Shown: positions 10,113 to 21,193 of the stretch, in pieces
Layout of the letters: the number at the start of each line of letters is the position of its first letter
Position numbering within the stretch: position 1 is the first letter of the stretch
NCBI RefSeq assembly: GCF_008795985.1
Contig: NZ_VMHP01000001.1
Coordinates: 62,001-126,000, forward strand
Direction of reading: 5' to 3'
Length of the DNA: 64,000 nucleotides
Source of the DNA: Marinobacter halotolerans
GTDB taxonomy: Bacteria > Pseudomonadota > Gammaproteobacteria > Pseudomonadales > Oleiphilaceae
Position numbers and translations under genes: made by a program
The notes under the pieces: model-generated
The model's input: only the letters and a program-made list of their open reading frames with translations
Told to the model about the DNA's origin: nothing
Database searches by the model: none

Positions 10113-10862
10113 TTACTCGGCTGCTGGAGCAGCACCTTCCGCGTTTTCGCTGACTTCAACAAACTCGTCAGCACCGCCAGCTGTCTGGGAAGCTTCCAGG
10201 CAGGTATCGGCAATCGCCTGTACGTAAATCTGGATAGCGCGGATAGCGTCGTCGTTGCCCGGAATTACATAATCAACGCCGTCCGGGTCGCTGTTGGTAT
10301 CAACCACACCAATAACCGGAATACCAAGCTTGTTGGCTTCCTTGATGGCAATCCGCTCGTGATCAACGTCGATAACAAACATCGCGTCCGGCAGGCCGCC
10401 CATGTCCTTGATACCACCGATGGAGCGCTCAAGGCGGTCCATTTCGCGGGTGCGGTCAAGGGCTTCTTTCTTGGTCAGCTTGTCAAAGGTGCCGTCCTGA
10501 CTCTGGGCTTCCAGGTCACGGTAACGACGGATCGACTGACGGATGGTCTTGTAGTTGGTCAGCATGCCGCCGAGCCAGCGATGGTTCACATAAGGCTGGT
10601 TCGAACGCAGTGCTTCTTCCTTGATGATCTTGGCGGCGGCGCGCTTGGTGCCGACGAACAGGATCTTGTTCTTGTTGCTGGCGAGGTTATGCACGAAGTT
10701 CAGTGCATCGTTCATCGCAGGAACAGTCTGTTCAAGGTTGATGATGTGAATCTTGTTACGGGCGCCGAAGATGAACTTCGACATTTTCGGGTTCCAGTAG
10801 CGAGTCTGGTGACCGAAGTGAGCGCCTGCCTTCAGCAGGTCACGCATATTTACCTGAGCCAT
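10113..10862 (-). CDS. rpsB: 30S ribosomal protein S2
   Basis: Small-subunit ribosomal protein needed for S1 binding. The 249-residue product has the family's opening [20 protein letters not shown], the RNA-contact [13 protein letters not shown] segment and the conserved [12 protein letters not shown]. The acidic tail ([14 protein letters not shown]) is common in this group. A ribosome-binding AAGG lies 8 nt before the ATG. It is the first gene of the minus-strand operon. The long untranslated leader upstream could carry the S2 autoregulatory element known from E. coli. Confidence 0.98.
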   Translation of the reverse strand: MAQVNMRDLLKAGAHFGHQTRYWNPKMSKFIFGARNKIHIINLEQTVPAMNDALNFVHNLASNKNKILFVGTKRAAAKIIKEEALRSNQPYVNHRWLGGMLTNYKTIRQSIRRYRDLEAQSQDGTFDKLTKKEALDRTREMDRLERSIGGIKDMGGLPDAMFVIDVDHERIAIKEANKLGIPVIGVVDTNSDPDGVDYVIPGNDDAIRAIQIYVQAIADTCLEASQTAGGADEFVEVSENAEGAAPAAE

Positions 10863-11035
10863 GATAGTTACCTTTTTAGCTTCGGGTTAGTCCTCCACAC
10901 GTCCGATTGACCCAACCAGGCTTCTTAAAACAGAAGCAGGCACCCTGGGACAACGTGCTGACGCGTGTGCGAATTTGCCGGAATCGTTTCCAGCGGGCGC
11001 GTTTATACCATAAACCGGCCACAGGATTCCATTAA
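10863..11035 (-). promoter_or_regulatory. rpsB promoter candidate and leader
   Basis: On the minus strand a -35-like TTAATG (11030-11035) and a -10-like TATGGT (11007-11012, with a TATAAA just downstream at 11002-11007) are separated by 17 nt. Transcription would start near 10995-11000, leaving a leader of about 130 nt before rpsB. In E. coli such a leader is the site of S2 feedback repression; a similar role here is inference. The box matches are moderate only. Confidence 0.4.
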
Positions 11036-11073
11036 TTTATCGGGGCGGGGCGCCTGTTTACAGGGCCGTTTCC

Positions 11074-11102
11074 TTGTACCCCGCCCCACTCCCCCTTAAA
11101 AT
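11074..11102 (+). promoter_or_regulatory. Promoter candidate for map-glnD-dap genes
   Basis: A weak -35 TTGTAC (11074-11079) and a good -10 TAAAAT (11097-11102) are 17 nt apart. A transcript from here would begin about 25 nt before the map ATG at 11134. It is divergent from the rpsB promoter. If real, the upstream in-frame starts at 11074 and 11101 cannot be used. Confidence 0.4.
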
Positions 11103-11133
11103 GGCTGCTTGTCTTAAATCAACGGGAAACCCA

Positions 11134-11904
11134 ATGACGGTAACGATCAAGACTCCGGACGAAATCGAAAAGATGCGCGTAGCCGGCAAGCTGGCCGCCG
11201 ATGTGCTGGAAATGATTGGCGAGCATGTCCAGCCCGGCGTCAGCACCGAGAAACTGGACGCCATCTGCCATGACTACATCGTGAACGAGCAGAAGTGCAT
11301 ACCGGCCCCGCTTAACTACAAGGGGTTCCCGAAATCTGTCTGCACCTCGGTAAATCATGTGGTATGCCACGGGATCCCTTCGGACAAAAAGATCCTGAAA
11401 GACGGCGACATCCTGAACATCGACGTTACGGTGATTAAGAACGGGTACCACGGCGATACCAGCAAGATGTTCATTGTTGGCAAGCCCAAACCCGGCACCG
11501 AACGCCTGATCCAGATCACCCAGGAATGCCTATATAAGGGTATCGAGCTGGTCAAACCCGGCACCCGGCTGGGAGACATCGGCCACGTGATACAGCAACA
11601 CGCCGAAAAGCATCGTTATTCTGTCGTCCGCGACTATTGCGGGCATGGTATCGGCAAGGTTTTCCACGAAGACCCACAGGTTATGCATTACGGCAAGCCG
11701 GGCACCGGCATGGAACTGGAAGAAGGCATGACATTCACCATCGAACCGATGATTAATCAGGGCAAACTCCACACCAAACTTTTGCCGGATGGCTGGACCG
11801 TCGTCACCAAGGACCACAAGCTGTCTGCCCAATGGGAACACACCATTCTGGTGACTGCCGACGGCCATGAGGTTCTTACACGTCGCCCTGATGAGTCGCT
11901 CTAG
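11134..11904 (+). CDS. map: Methionine aminopeptidase, type I
   Basis: Removes the initiator methionine from nascent proteins; a cytoplasmic dinuclear metal enzyme. The 256-residue product starts MTVTIKTPDEIEKMRVAGKLAA and shows the type-I features: metal-ligand regions DILNIDVTVIKNGYHGD, the HGIGKVFHEDP segment with a ligand His, and TIEPMINQG. An upstream extension (to 11074) is open, but it precedes the likely promoter and is not conserved in type. Length is close to E. coli Map (264). Divergent from rpsB; the stop codon directly abuts glnD. Confidence 0.96.
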   Translation: MTVTIKTPDEIEKMRVAGKLAADVLEMIGEHVQPGVSTEKLDAICHDYIVNEQKCIPAPLNYKGFPKSVCTSVNHVVCHGIPSDKKILKDGDILNIDVTVIKNGYHGDTSKMFIVGKPKPGTERLIQITQECLYKGIELVKPGTRLGDIGHVIQQHAEKHRYSVVRDYCGHGIGKVFHEDPQVMHYGKPGTGMELEEGMTFTIEPMINQGKLHTKLLPDGWTVVTKDHKLSAQWEHTILVTADGHEVLTRRPDESL

Positions 11905-14568
11905 GTGGATGTGAGCTCGCTTGAAACCAGAATCAGCCAGGACACCTCGCCGGTTCCCGCCGCGCGGGAGCTGTTAAAGGAGCGATACCGCGCCGACGCC
12001 GAGGCCTTCCAGCAGGGAACCGACAAGGGCGCGATTGTGGACGTGCGGGCGCTGGTACGATCCCGGTCCCACACGGTTGACCGTGTGCTATCCCTGATCT
12101 GGAACCGCTACGCCTTTGCCCGATCCCCGGACATCTCGCTGGTTGCCGTGGGCGGTTATGGCCGCGGCGAGCTGCATCCCCATTCCGACATCGACCTGCT
12201 GATTCTGACCCGTAGCGGCATCGAGGAATCCTGGCAGGAAGACCTGGGCGCTTTTGTCACCCTGCTCTGGGATCTGAAGCTGGACATCGGCCACAGCGTT
12301 CGCAGCATTGAAGAGAGCATGGCCTCGGCCCGGGAAGACGTCACCATCCTGACCAACCTGCTGGAAACCCGCACCATTTCCGGCCCTGACGACCTTCGAG
12401 CAGAGCTCAGCAAAAAAGTCTATTCCGACGAAGTCAGCAGTGACATCGACTACTTTGTCGCCAAGCGGGAAGAACAGAAGGGACGCCACAAGAAGTATGG
12501 CGACACGGAATATAACCTGGAGCCCAACATCAAAGGCTCCCCCGGCGGGTTGCGGGACATCCAGACCATCGGCTGGATTACCAAGCGGCACTTCGGCCTG
12601 CAGAATACCGCCGACCTGACCCGCTTCAGCATCCTGACCGAAGAGGAACACCAGATACTGCTACAGGGCGAAACCTTCCTCTGGCAGCTGCGGTACGGGC
12701 TGCAACTGATTGCCGACCGCAATGAGAACCGGTTGCTGTTTGATCATCAACGGGCTTTAGCGCAAATGTTGGGCTATCGGGACCAGGGCAAACGACTGGG
12801 CGTCGAACTGATGATGCAGTCCTACTACCGCACGGTGCTGGCCCTGGCAGAGCTCACGGACGTGATTCTCCAGTACTATGACGAGGCGATCATTGGCGGC
12901 GGCGATGAAGATGACGTTCTACCGCTGAACAAGCGCTTCCAGATTCGCAACTACTATATAGAAGCGGTCAACAACCAGGTCTTTGCCTACTCGCCCTACG
13001 CGATTATGGAAATCTTTGTGCTGATGGCCCAGCACCCGGAGATCAAAGGCATCCGTGCCACCACCATCCGCTCCCTGCGGGCGCACCGGCACCTGATTGA
13101 CGATGCGTTCCGCTCAGACCTGGCCGTCACGTCACTGTTTATGGAACTGCTGCGCACGCCTCACGAGCTGGACCAGACTCTATCGGCGATGAAAAAGTAC
13201 AATGTGTTGGGGCGTTATCTTCCCGAATTCGGCCAGATCATTGGCCAGATGCAGCATGACCTGTTCCATATTTACACCGTGGACGCCCACACCATGCGGG
13301 TGATCCGCAACATGGTACAACTGGACAGCGTAGAGCTACGCAATGATTACCCCCTGGCATCGCGGCTGATTCATCATCTGCCTAAGCTGGAAACCCTCTA
13401 CATTGCCGGCCTTTATCACGACATTGCCAAGGGCCGGGGCGGCGACCACTCTGAACTGGGTGCCATCGACGTCGAAGCCTTCTGCCAGCGCCATCACCTG
13501 AGTGAGCGCGATACGCAGCTCGCGTCCTGGCTGGTGGAGAACCACCTGCTGATGTCCATGACGGCCCAGCGCAAGGACATCTCTGACCCGGACATCATCT
13601 TCGCATTTGCCCAGGCGGTCCCCAGCCAGGTGCATCTGGATTATCTCTACGTGCTGACGGTTTGTGACATCAGCGCCACCAATCCAAAACTCTGGAATAC
13701 CTGGCGGGCGTCGCTTTTGCGCCAGCTGTATATCGAGGCAAAACGGGCGCTACGGCGCGATTCCCAGACCCCGGTCGACCGCCAGGAATGGGTGCGGGCC
13801 ACCCAGGCGGAGGCCCGGGAGATCCTCCACGCCCAGCATATGACGGACGAGCAGATCGACCGCATCTGGGAGACCATGGACGAGGATTACTTCCTGCAGG
13901 ACTCAACCGTGGATATCGCCTGGCAGACCGCCGCGATTATCCGCCACGGTGACGACCCGGACCCGCTGGTGATGATCCGCGACACTCGCGGTGGCCCTAC
14001 CGACGGCTATTCCCAGATCATCATCTACATGAACGACCGCATGGACCTGTTTGCCGCCACCACGGCCGTGCTGGAACAGCTTAACCTGAACATCGTGGAT
14101 GCCCGTATCAGCTCGAGCAACGGGCCCTACTCGGTCAGTTCCTACATTGTTCTGGATGAAAAACATAAGCCCCTGGGCATCGACCCAGCGCGGAAAGACC
14201 GGGTTCGCGAACGGCTGGTGGAAGAACTGGATGACCCCGAGGATTACCCCGACATCATCCACCGCCGCACACCGCGCCAGCTCAAACACTTTGCCTTCCC
14301 GACGGAGGTGACCTTCTACAACGATACCGTCAACCAGCGCACGGTTATGGAGGTAATCACCCCGGACCGCCCTGGCCTGCTGGCCCGGGTCGGCCAGGTA
14401 CTGCTGGAGCATCGCGTCCGCTTGACCAATGCGAAGATCGCCACCCTTGGCGAGCGGGTGGAAGACGTATTCTTTGTCACCGACGAGCATGGCGAGCCCA
14501 TTCATGACCCCGAAGCCTGCCGCTCACTGCAGCAGGACCTCTGCAAAATGCTGGATGATATTTCATGA
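11905..14568 (+). CDS. glnD: Bifunctional [protein-PII] uridylyltransferase/uridylyl-removing enzyme
   Basis: Senses glutamine and adds or removes UMP on PII proteins, so controlling glutamine synthetase and nitrogen regulation. The 887-residue product starts with GTG immediately after the map stop; a second GTG lies two codons on. It has the nucleotidyltransferase motif GGYGRGE with acidic residues at 95 and 97 (SDIDLLIL), an HD hydrolase domain (YHDIAKG, His505-Asp506) and two C-terminal ACT domains (one from about residue 700, and TVMEVITPDRPGLLARVGQ in the second). Both activities therefore look intact. Its stop overlaps the dapC start (ATGA). Confidence 0.97.
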   Translation: MDVSSLETRISQDTSPVPAARELLKERYRADAEAFQQGTDKGAIVDVRALVRSRSHTVDRVLSLIWNRYAFARSPDISLVAVGGYGRGELHPHSDIDLLILTRSGIEESWQEDLGAFVTLLWDLKLDIGHSVRSIEESMASAREDVTILTNLLETRTISGPDDLRAELSKKVYSDEVSSDIDYFVAKREEQKGRHKKYGDTEYNLEPNIKGSPGGLRDIQTIGWITKRHFGLQNTADLTRFSILTEEEHQILLQGETFLWQLRYGLQLIADRNENRLLFDHQRALAQMLGYRDQGKRLGVELMMQSYYRTVLALAELTDVILQYYDEAIIGGGDEDDVLPLNKRFQIRNYYIEAVNNQVFAYSPYAIMEIFVLMAQHPEIKGIRATTIRSLRAHRHLIDDAFRSDLAVTSLFMELLRTPHELDQTLSAMKKYNVLGRYLPEFGQIIGQMQHDLFHIYTVDAHTMRVIRNMVQLDSVELRNDYPLASRLIHHLPKLETLYIAGLYHDIAKGRGGDHSELGAIDVEAFCQRHHLSERDTQLASWLVENHLLMSMTAQRKDISDPDIIFAFAQAVPSQVHLDYLYVLTVCDISATNPKLWNTWRASLLRQLYIEAKRALRRDSQTPVDRQEWVRATQAEAREILHAQHMTDEQIDRIWETMDEDYFLQDSTVDIAWQTAAIIRHGDDPDPLVMIRDTRGGPTDGYSQIIIYMNDRMDLFAATTAVLEQLNLNIVDARISSSNGPYSVSSYIVLDEKHKPLGIDPARKDRVRERLVEELDDPEDYPDIIHRRTPRQLKHFAFPTEVTFYNDTVNQRTVMEVITPDRPGLLARVGQVLLEHRVRLTNAKIATLGERVEDVFFVTDEHGEPIHDPEACRSLQQDLCKMLDDIS

Positions 14569-15767
14569 ATCCTGATCTCGACCGGTTGCACCCCTACCCG
14601 TTTGAAAAGCTGGCAAAACTGAAGGCGGGTATTCAGGTACCTGCCGATCTTGCCCCAATCTCCCTGGGCATTGGCGAACCCAAACACCCCTCACCGGACT
14701 TCGTGAAACAGGTCATCGCCGACAACCTCGACAAGCTGGCGAACTACCCCAGCACCAGAGGCACCGATGAACTTCGCCAGGCCATCGCCACCTGGGCCAC
14801 AGCCCGCTTCCAGCTGGAACCTGGCACGCTGACACCAGAACATCACATTGTTCCTGTTAACGGTACCCGCGAGGGCATTTTCTCACTCGTCCAGTCGGTG
14901 ATCGACCGTTCGAAGCCCGCGACGGTGGTCAGCCCCAATCCCTTTTACCAGGTGTACGAGGGCGCGGCGTTTCTGGCAGGGGCAACGCCACACTATCTGG
15001 CCTGCGATGCTGCCAACCGCTTCATTCCCGACTTTGACAAGGTACCGGCTTCGGTCTGGGAGGATTGCCAGGTGCTGTTCCTCTGTTCCCCCGGCAATCC
15101 CAGCGGCTCGGTCATGTCCCGTGAAACCCTGGCCCGGGTCATCGAACTGGCGGATCAGTACGATTTCATCGTGGCCTCGGACGAGTGCTACTCCGAGCTC
15201 TACCCGAACGAAAACAACCCGCCGGAGGGCCTCTTGCAAACCTGCGCGGCCATCGGCAGGCACGATTTCGCCCGCTGCATTGTTTTCCACAGCCTGTCGA
15301 AACGCAGCAACCTGCCCGGCCTGCGATCCGGTTTTGTCGCTGGTGATGCCAACATTCTGTCCGGCTTCCTGAAATACCGCACCTACCACGGCTGCGCCAT
15401 GCCCATCCATAACCAGCTGGCCAGCATTGCCGCCTGGGAAGACGAGGCCCACGTGCGGGACAACCGCGCTGCCTACCGCGCCAAGTTCGAGGCCGTGGTG
15501 CCTATTCTTCGTGAGGTAATGGACGTGGACTTTCCCGATGCCGGATTCTATTTATGGCCGGAAACGCCCTTCGACGATGAAACCTTTGCCCGGGAACTGT
15601 CCGCCCGGCAGAGCGTTCATGTGTTACCCGGCCGCTACCTGTCCCGCACGGTGGACGGCCACAACCCCGGGGAAAACCGGGTGCGCATGGCGCTGGTGGC
15701 GCCGGTCGAGGAATGCGTTGAAGCCGCAAAACGTATTGTGACCTTCGTGAGGAACTACCAGGCGTGA
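14565..15767 (+). CDS. dapC: Succinyldiaminopimelate transaminase
   Basis: PLP aminotransferase converting N-succinyl-2-amino-6-ketopimelate to N-succinyl-LL-DAP in the succinylase route to lysine and peptidoglycan. The 400-residue fold-type-I protein begins NPDLDRLHPYPFEKL, typical of DapC, and has FLCSPGNPSGSVMS, a SDECYSELY motif and the PLP lysine in SLSKRSN (Lys246), followed by GLRSGFVAG. Specificity is inferred from overall similarity and from dapD and dapE in the same operon. It overlaps glnD and the next gene by 4 nt each, so translation is probably coupled. Confidence 0.93.
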   Translation: MNPDLDRLHPYPFEKLAKLKAGIQVPADLAPISLGIGEPKHPSPDFVKQVIADNLDKLANYPSTRGTDELRQAIATWATARFQLEPGTLTPEHHIVPVNGTREGIFSLVQSVIDRSKPATVVSPNPFYQVYEGAAFLAGATPHYLACDAANRFIPDFDKVPASVWEDCQVLFLCSPGNPSGSVMSRETLARVIELADQYDFIVASDECYSELYPNENNPPEGLLQTCAAIGRHDFARCIVFHSLSKRSNLPGLRSGFVAGDANILSGFLKYRTYHGCAMPIHNQLASIAAWEDEAHVRDNRAAYRAKFEAVVPILREVMDVDFPDAGFYLWPETPFDDETFARELSARQSVHVLPGRYLSRTVDGHNPGENRVRMALVAPVEECVEAAKRIVTFVRNYQA

Positions 15768-16108
15768 AAATCTATGGCATCCGCAACTGCGACACCGTCA
15801 AAAAAGCCCGCAAGTGGCTGGACGATGCCGGCATTGACTATCAGTTTCATGATTTCAAGAAAGACGGACTGAGTGCCGACACCCTGGTCCAGTGGGAGCA
15901 GGCCCTCGGCTGGGAGGCACTAGTCAACCGGCGCGGAACCACCTGGCGCAAACTGCCGGAGCCGGTTCGTGATAATATTGACGCCCAATCGGCCCATCAA
16001 CTGATGATAGATAACCCTTCGCTTATCAAACGACCGGTGGTCGAGAGCGATCAGGGCGTCAACGTTGGATTCAGCGCGGATCAATGGGCCGAGCAGTTCA
16101 ACCGGTAA
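15764..16108 (+). CDS. ArsC/Spx-family protein (YffB-like)
   Basis: Small thioredoxin-fold protein of the arsenate reductase/Spx family, 114 residues, GTG start overlapping the dapC stop. It opens MKIYGIRNCDTVKKARKWLDD; a single Cys (NCDT) occupies the ArsC/Spx catalytic position, without a CxxC. The family segment RRGTTWRKL follows. YffB-type proteins are common in dap clusters of pseudomonads and relatives, but their role is not settled; glutathione-linked reduction has been proposed. Arsenate resistance is unlikely here, since no ars genes are nearby. Confidence 0.85.
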   Translation: MKIYGIRNCDTVKKARKWLDDAGIDYQFHDFKKDGLSADTLVQWEQALGWEALVNRRGTTWRKLPEPVRDNIDAQSAHQLMIDNPSLIKRPVVESDQGVNVGFSADQWAEQFNR

Positions 16109-16149
16109 GTATCAACTTTTTCAGACAACGACTATCCAGGAGCACATCA

Positions 16150-18316
<2,167 letters not shown>

Positions 18317-18331
18317 CGGCCGGCCCTGGGC

Positions 18332-18583
18332 TTAATAATGGGGAGGAGGTGTTTCCTCCTCTTCCTTCCGGATATTGGATGAAGACACTTCTTTAAGCTG
18401 GGTATTGAGCTGCTTCTTCGCTTCCCAGAGTTCACGAATATCCAGTTCCTGGCGAGTCACCTGATCGCTCAGGGTATTGATCAGGTCGTCCTGGAATGCA
18501 ATCCGGGTTTCCAGTTCATCCAGCCGCGCCGCCAGATCCTGTTCTGTGTTTTCGCTCTTGCCTGCCGTACTTGTGCGCACCAT
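18332..18583 (-). CDS. slyX: SlyX family protein
   Basis: Small 83-residue coiled-coil protein of unknown function found widely in gammaproteobacteria. The sequence is a single heptad-rich helix (LAARLDELETRIAFQDDLIN, then TLSDQVTRQELDIRELWEAK) with the characteristic SlyX C-terminus ETPPPHY. It converges with dapE, leaving only 15 nt between the stops, and is divergent from the cold-shock-domain gene. Family assignment is firm; the cellular role is not known. Confidence 0.92.
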   Translation of the reverse strand: MVRTSTAGKSENTEQDLAARLDELETRIAFQDDLINTLSDQVTRQELDIRELWEAKKQLNTQLKEVSSSNIRKEEEETPPPHY

Positions 18584-18754
18584 GCTTGGTCAGCGCCTCC
18601 CCTTATCTGGTATGATTCCGCTTTTATTTGCCGGGGACACTTCTGTTAAACAGATCGAGGCCGCCCCAGGGCAAATTTCACCACCGGATTACCGAGTTTA
18701 CCCGAGATCCGGTTCTTTATCGTCAGTGTTTCAAGAATGGAGAAACCGTAGTCC

Positions 18755-19336
18755 ATGCAAAATCCAGCAAAAGCGATCGTCCTCGCCCTTTTGGTCGCTA
18801 TTCCGTCACCCTTTATCCTTGGTTTTCTGTTGGTGACTTTCACCCCGGAACTTTTCCAGATCCTTTCTAAAGCCGGAACCAGCGAACTTGCCACCGACAC
18901 CACCTTTGTTCTTGGCAGTGCGCAGGGTATCGCCGCCTATGTGATATCCGTGATCCTGTTCGGTATGGCCGGCTTCTGCACCGTTTTCCTGGCAGCCAAG
19001 CCACCGGCCAAAATCAAACAGTCATCAGCCAGAGCACCGGCCCGGTCAGCGGCCAAGGCACCCGCGCGCCACCAGAGCCAGGATTCTGACGACGATGAAC
19101 CCGACTATGACGACACCAGCCCCGAGGGCAACGAAGAGGGTACCGTCAAATGGTTCAACGTCAAGAAAGGCTTCGGATTCATCGTCCGCGATAGCGGCGA
19201 CGAGGTGTTCGTGCACTTCCGCGCGATCCGTGGCCGCGGCCGCAGAGTTCTTCGCCAGGGTCAGCTTGTGCGCTTCAATGTGGTCGAGGCCGATAAAGGC
19301 CTGCAGGCAGACAATGTGTCCATTCTGGACGACTGA
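18755..19336 (+). CDS. Membrane-anchored cold-shock-domain protein
   Basis: A 193-residue protein with two predicted membrane helices (about residues 7-29 and 57-80), a flexible linker rich in Ala/Arg/Lys then Asp/Glu (81-127), and a complete C-terminal cold-shock domain (128-193). Both nucleic-acid-binding motifs are intact: RNP1 KGFGFI (138-143) and RNP2 VFVHF (151-155), after EGTVKWFN. Free CspA-type proteins are about 70 residues and soluble; this one would hold an RNA/ssDNA-binding domain at the inner face of the membrane. Function is not established. It stands alone between slyX and a bidirectional terminator. Confidence 0.9.
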   Translation: MQNPAKAIVLALLVAIPSPFILGFLLVTFTPELFQILSKAGTSELATDTTFVLGSAQGIAAYVISVILFGMAGFCTVFLAAKPPAKIKQSSARAPARSAAKAPARHQSQDSDDDEPDYDDTSPEGNEEGTVKWFNVKKGFGFIVRDSGDEVFVHFRAIRGRGRRVLRQGQLVRFNVVEADKGLQADNVSILDD

Positions 19337-19364
19337 CAGCCTGTGGCGTTAGCTCAACAGCAGT

Positions 19365-19400
19365 AACTAAAAAGGCAGCCCCCGGGCTGCCTTTTTAGTT
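19365..19400. terminator. Bidirectional intrinsic terminator
   Basis: Perfect 16-bp inverted repeat (19365-19380 and 19385-19400) with a 4-base CCCG loop. The GC-rich core GGCAGCC/GGCTGCC is flanked by A5 on one side and T5 on the other, so it can end transcription from the cold-shock-domain gene (plus) and from the small unknown gene ending at 19395 (minus), whose last codons it overlaps. Confidence 0.92.
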
Positions 19401-19772
19401 CCACACCGCCAGTTGTTCACCGCGCTGGTCAATCCGCCACCATTTTTCGTCCTGCACCGGTTCGCCTTCCTTCCAGTCCGCCGCGCTGCAGCGGATTTCC
19501 GTATCCATCGCACGCCAGGCGTTGCGAGCGCAGTCCAGGTCCGAAAGCCAGGGCAGCTCGTCCCCTTCAATAATCACTGACGCGTAACGCTTGCCACCGG
19601 CCCCGGGGTAGACGCTGACCCGGATATCGCAGCCGCGATAACTGGCCCGCCCCTTCGCGGGCCTGTCGCACGGAACATCGACCGGCAACTCCAGATGGTC
19701 AAGATGGCAGGCAAGCCAGTCCCTGACCGAAGAAAGGTCGATGTCGCGGATGTAGATTTCAAGATCTCGCAA
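19395..19772 (-). CDS. Small protein of unknown function, partner of the Clp_N/P-loop gene
   Basis: About 125 residues, not recognised. The likely start is TTG at 19772 (LRDLEIYIRDIDLSSV), which has a GGGAG ribosome-binding site 7 nt upstream and overlaps the previous gene's stop by 14 nt. A longer frame to 19835 has no such support. The protein is acidic and Trp-rich (WLACHLDHLEL, ELPWLSDLDCARNAW, ADWKEG, EKWWRIDQRG, AVWN), with no signal peptide or membrane helix, so it looks cytoplasmic. The overlap suggests coupled translation with the upstream P-loop protein and perhaps physical interaction. Its 3' end lies in the terminator. Confidence 0.75.
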   Translation of the reverse strand: MRDLEIYIRDIDLSSVRDWLACHLDHLELPVDVPCDRPAKGRASYRGCDIRVSVYPGAGGKRYASVIIEGDELPWLSDLDCARNAWRAMDTEIRCSAADWKEGEPVQDEKWWRIDQRGEQLAVWN

Positions 19773-21156
19773 TGTCCAGCTCCCGGATTTGATTCTGCTC
19801 GGCGATATAGTGGCCCGAGCCGGCATCGCCTGCAACCCGCCGCTCCAGCTCTGACTTCAGATCATCGACTCTCAGAAGCCGCAGGGTGCCCTCCTGTTTG
19901 CGTTCGTGCCAGGTTACCTCGGTGGCGGCCCTCTCAATAGCCAGCACCTCCAGGGATTCCTCAAGTCGCTGCACCGGCTGATGCCTGGCGAGCGCCAGCA
20001 GCGATTGGCGCCTGATGGTATCGGCCCTGCCCGCCAGCACCTGAGCACCCGTCGGACCCCGCTCTGCAAAGAGACTCAGTCGCGCGGCGGCCCGTTCAAC
20101 CCATTGCAACATGGCGCCGGGGGAAGCCACCCATGCGTTCTGGCTGGCCGCGACATACTCGGCCACTCCCGGGGCCAGCTCGATCCGCCAACGCTTTTCA
20201 ATCAAAGGCTGATGGGCAATCAGAATCCCAAGCCTTTGGCTAATGCACGTCGCCGGCATGGCAAAGCATTCCAGATCCCGCCCCAGAAGACTCTGCAGAG
20301 ACTCGACGGCCGAGGATGCCGCCGGTGACTCCGGACTGAGCATCAGTACCGGCCCGGGAAAAGAAGTAACCAGCTCCCGGGCTACGCTGAACTCAGTGGC
20401 CATCATTGTCATCAGGTCGGCTGGTGAAACGTTGTCCAGCACCAGCGCGGGCGGAATTGAAGTCTCTTCCTCGCCTGCTGTTGTCGGCACAACAGGCCGG
20501 TCGCTTGCCAGAATATCCGCCTCTCTGCGGGTATCCACTTCCACCGCGCCGCCGGGCAAGTGTGCAATCAACAACTTTAACCAGCTGGATTTACCGCTAC
20601 CACGATCGCCCCTGATCCACACCAGCCCGCGTCGGGCGGCCGCCAACGTGACGCTGACATCCTCGGCAAGCGCCGCCCAACTGTCATCGGCCATAACCAA
20701 CGGTGAGGCTTCCAATACCTGGTCAAAGTCGGTTTCGGCATCCTCGGAATGAGTAAACGGCCAATGCGTCACCAGTTCCAGCACCGCAACATAGGCTTTT
20801 TCCTGCAATCGCTCTGAACTTTGCACCAACGTCTGAAGCAGAGTCGGCCACTCCAGCCAGACCGCACCGCTGATTTCCCGGGCACTGGAAAACCAGTACA
20901 CCAGTTGCGAGGACAGCAGATTGTCGCTAGCCACGGCAGTCACGATCGGTTGTTCACACTGAATGGTGCGGGTCAGCTCGTCCAGATCGACACCCTGACG
21001 CTGAAGAAACCGGCACAGGTCCGGTATCTCATCGAGCATGGCGAGAAGAAAGTCTTCCAGTGTGACGGCGTAGCCGCCACGGCGGGTGACGCTGTCCAGG
21101 GCGCTTTGCAGCGCTTTCTGACAGGTGGGGTTCAGGCATCCTTGCCAGTCTTCCAT
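19759..21156 (-). CDS. Clp N-domain protein with divergent P-loop ATPase domain, function unknown
   Basis: The 465-residue product begins MEDWQGCLNPTCQKALQSAL; residues 1-130 look like the double repeat of the ClpA/ClpB N-domain (a substrate or adaptor docking module). A P-loop follows (GDRGSGKSS, residues 183-191), then a Walker-B-like LVLDN at 238-242 with Asn where AAA+ proteins have catalytic Glu. The rest is helical with no clear sensor or arginine-finger motif and no second ATPase module, so it is not a normal Clp unfoldase. Start 21156 is chosen for its GGGAG site; the frame is open to 21267 but that part overlaps manC. It lies 37 nt downstream of manC. Confidence 0.8.
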   Translation of the reverse strand: MEDWQGCLNPTCQKALQSALDSVTRRGGYAVTLEDFLLAMLDEIPDLCRFLQRQGVDLDELTRTIQCEQPIVTAVASDNLLSSQLVYWFSSAREISGAVWLEWPTLLQTLVQSSERLQEKAYVAVLELVTHWPFTHSEDAETDFDQVLEASPLVMADDSWAALAEDVSVTLAAARRGLVWIRGDRGSGKSSWLKLLIAHLPGGAVEVDTRREADILASDRPVVPTTAGEEETSIPPALVLDNVSPADLMTMMATEFSVARELVTSFPGPVLMLSPESPAASSAVESLQSLLGRDLECFAMPATCISQRLGILIAHQPLIEKRWRIELAPGVAEYVAASQNAWVASPGAMLQWVERAAARLSLFAERGPTGAQVLAGRADTIRRQSLLALARHQPVQRLEESLEVLAIERAATEVTWHERKQEGTLRLLRVDDLKSELERRVAGDAGSGHYIAEQNQIRELDIARS

Positions 21157-21193
21157 TAGAACATCTCCCTGTTCCGTTAATTTTCCATTAGTT

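Noticed and set aside
15764..16108. Arsenate resistance role for the ArsC-like gene
   Set aside because: No arsR or arsB neighbours; it sits in the dap operon, as YffB-type proteins usually do.
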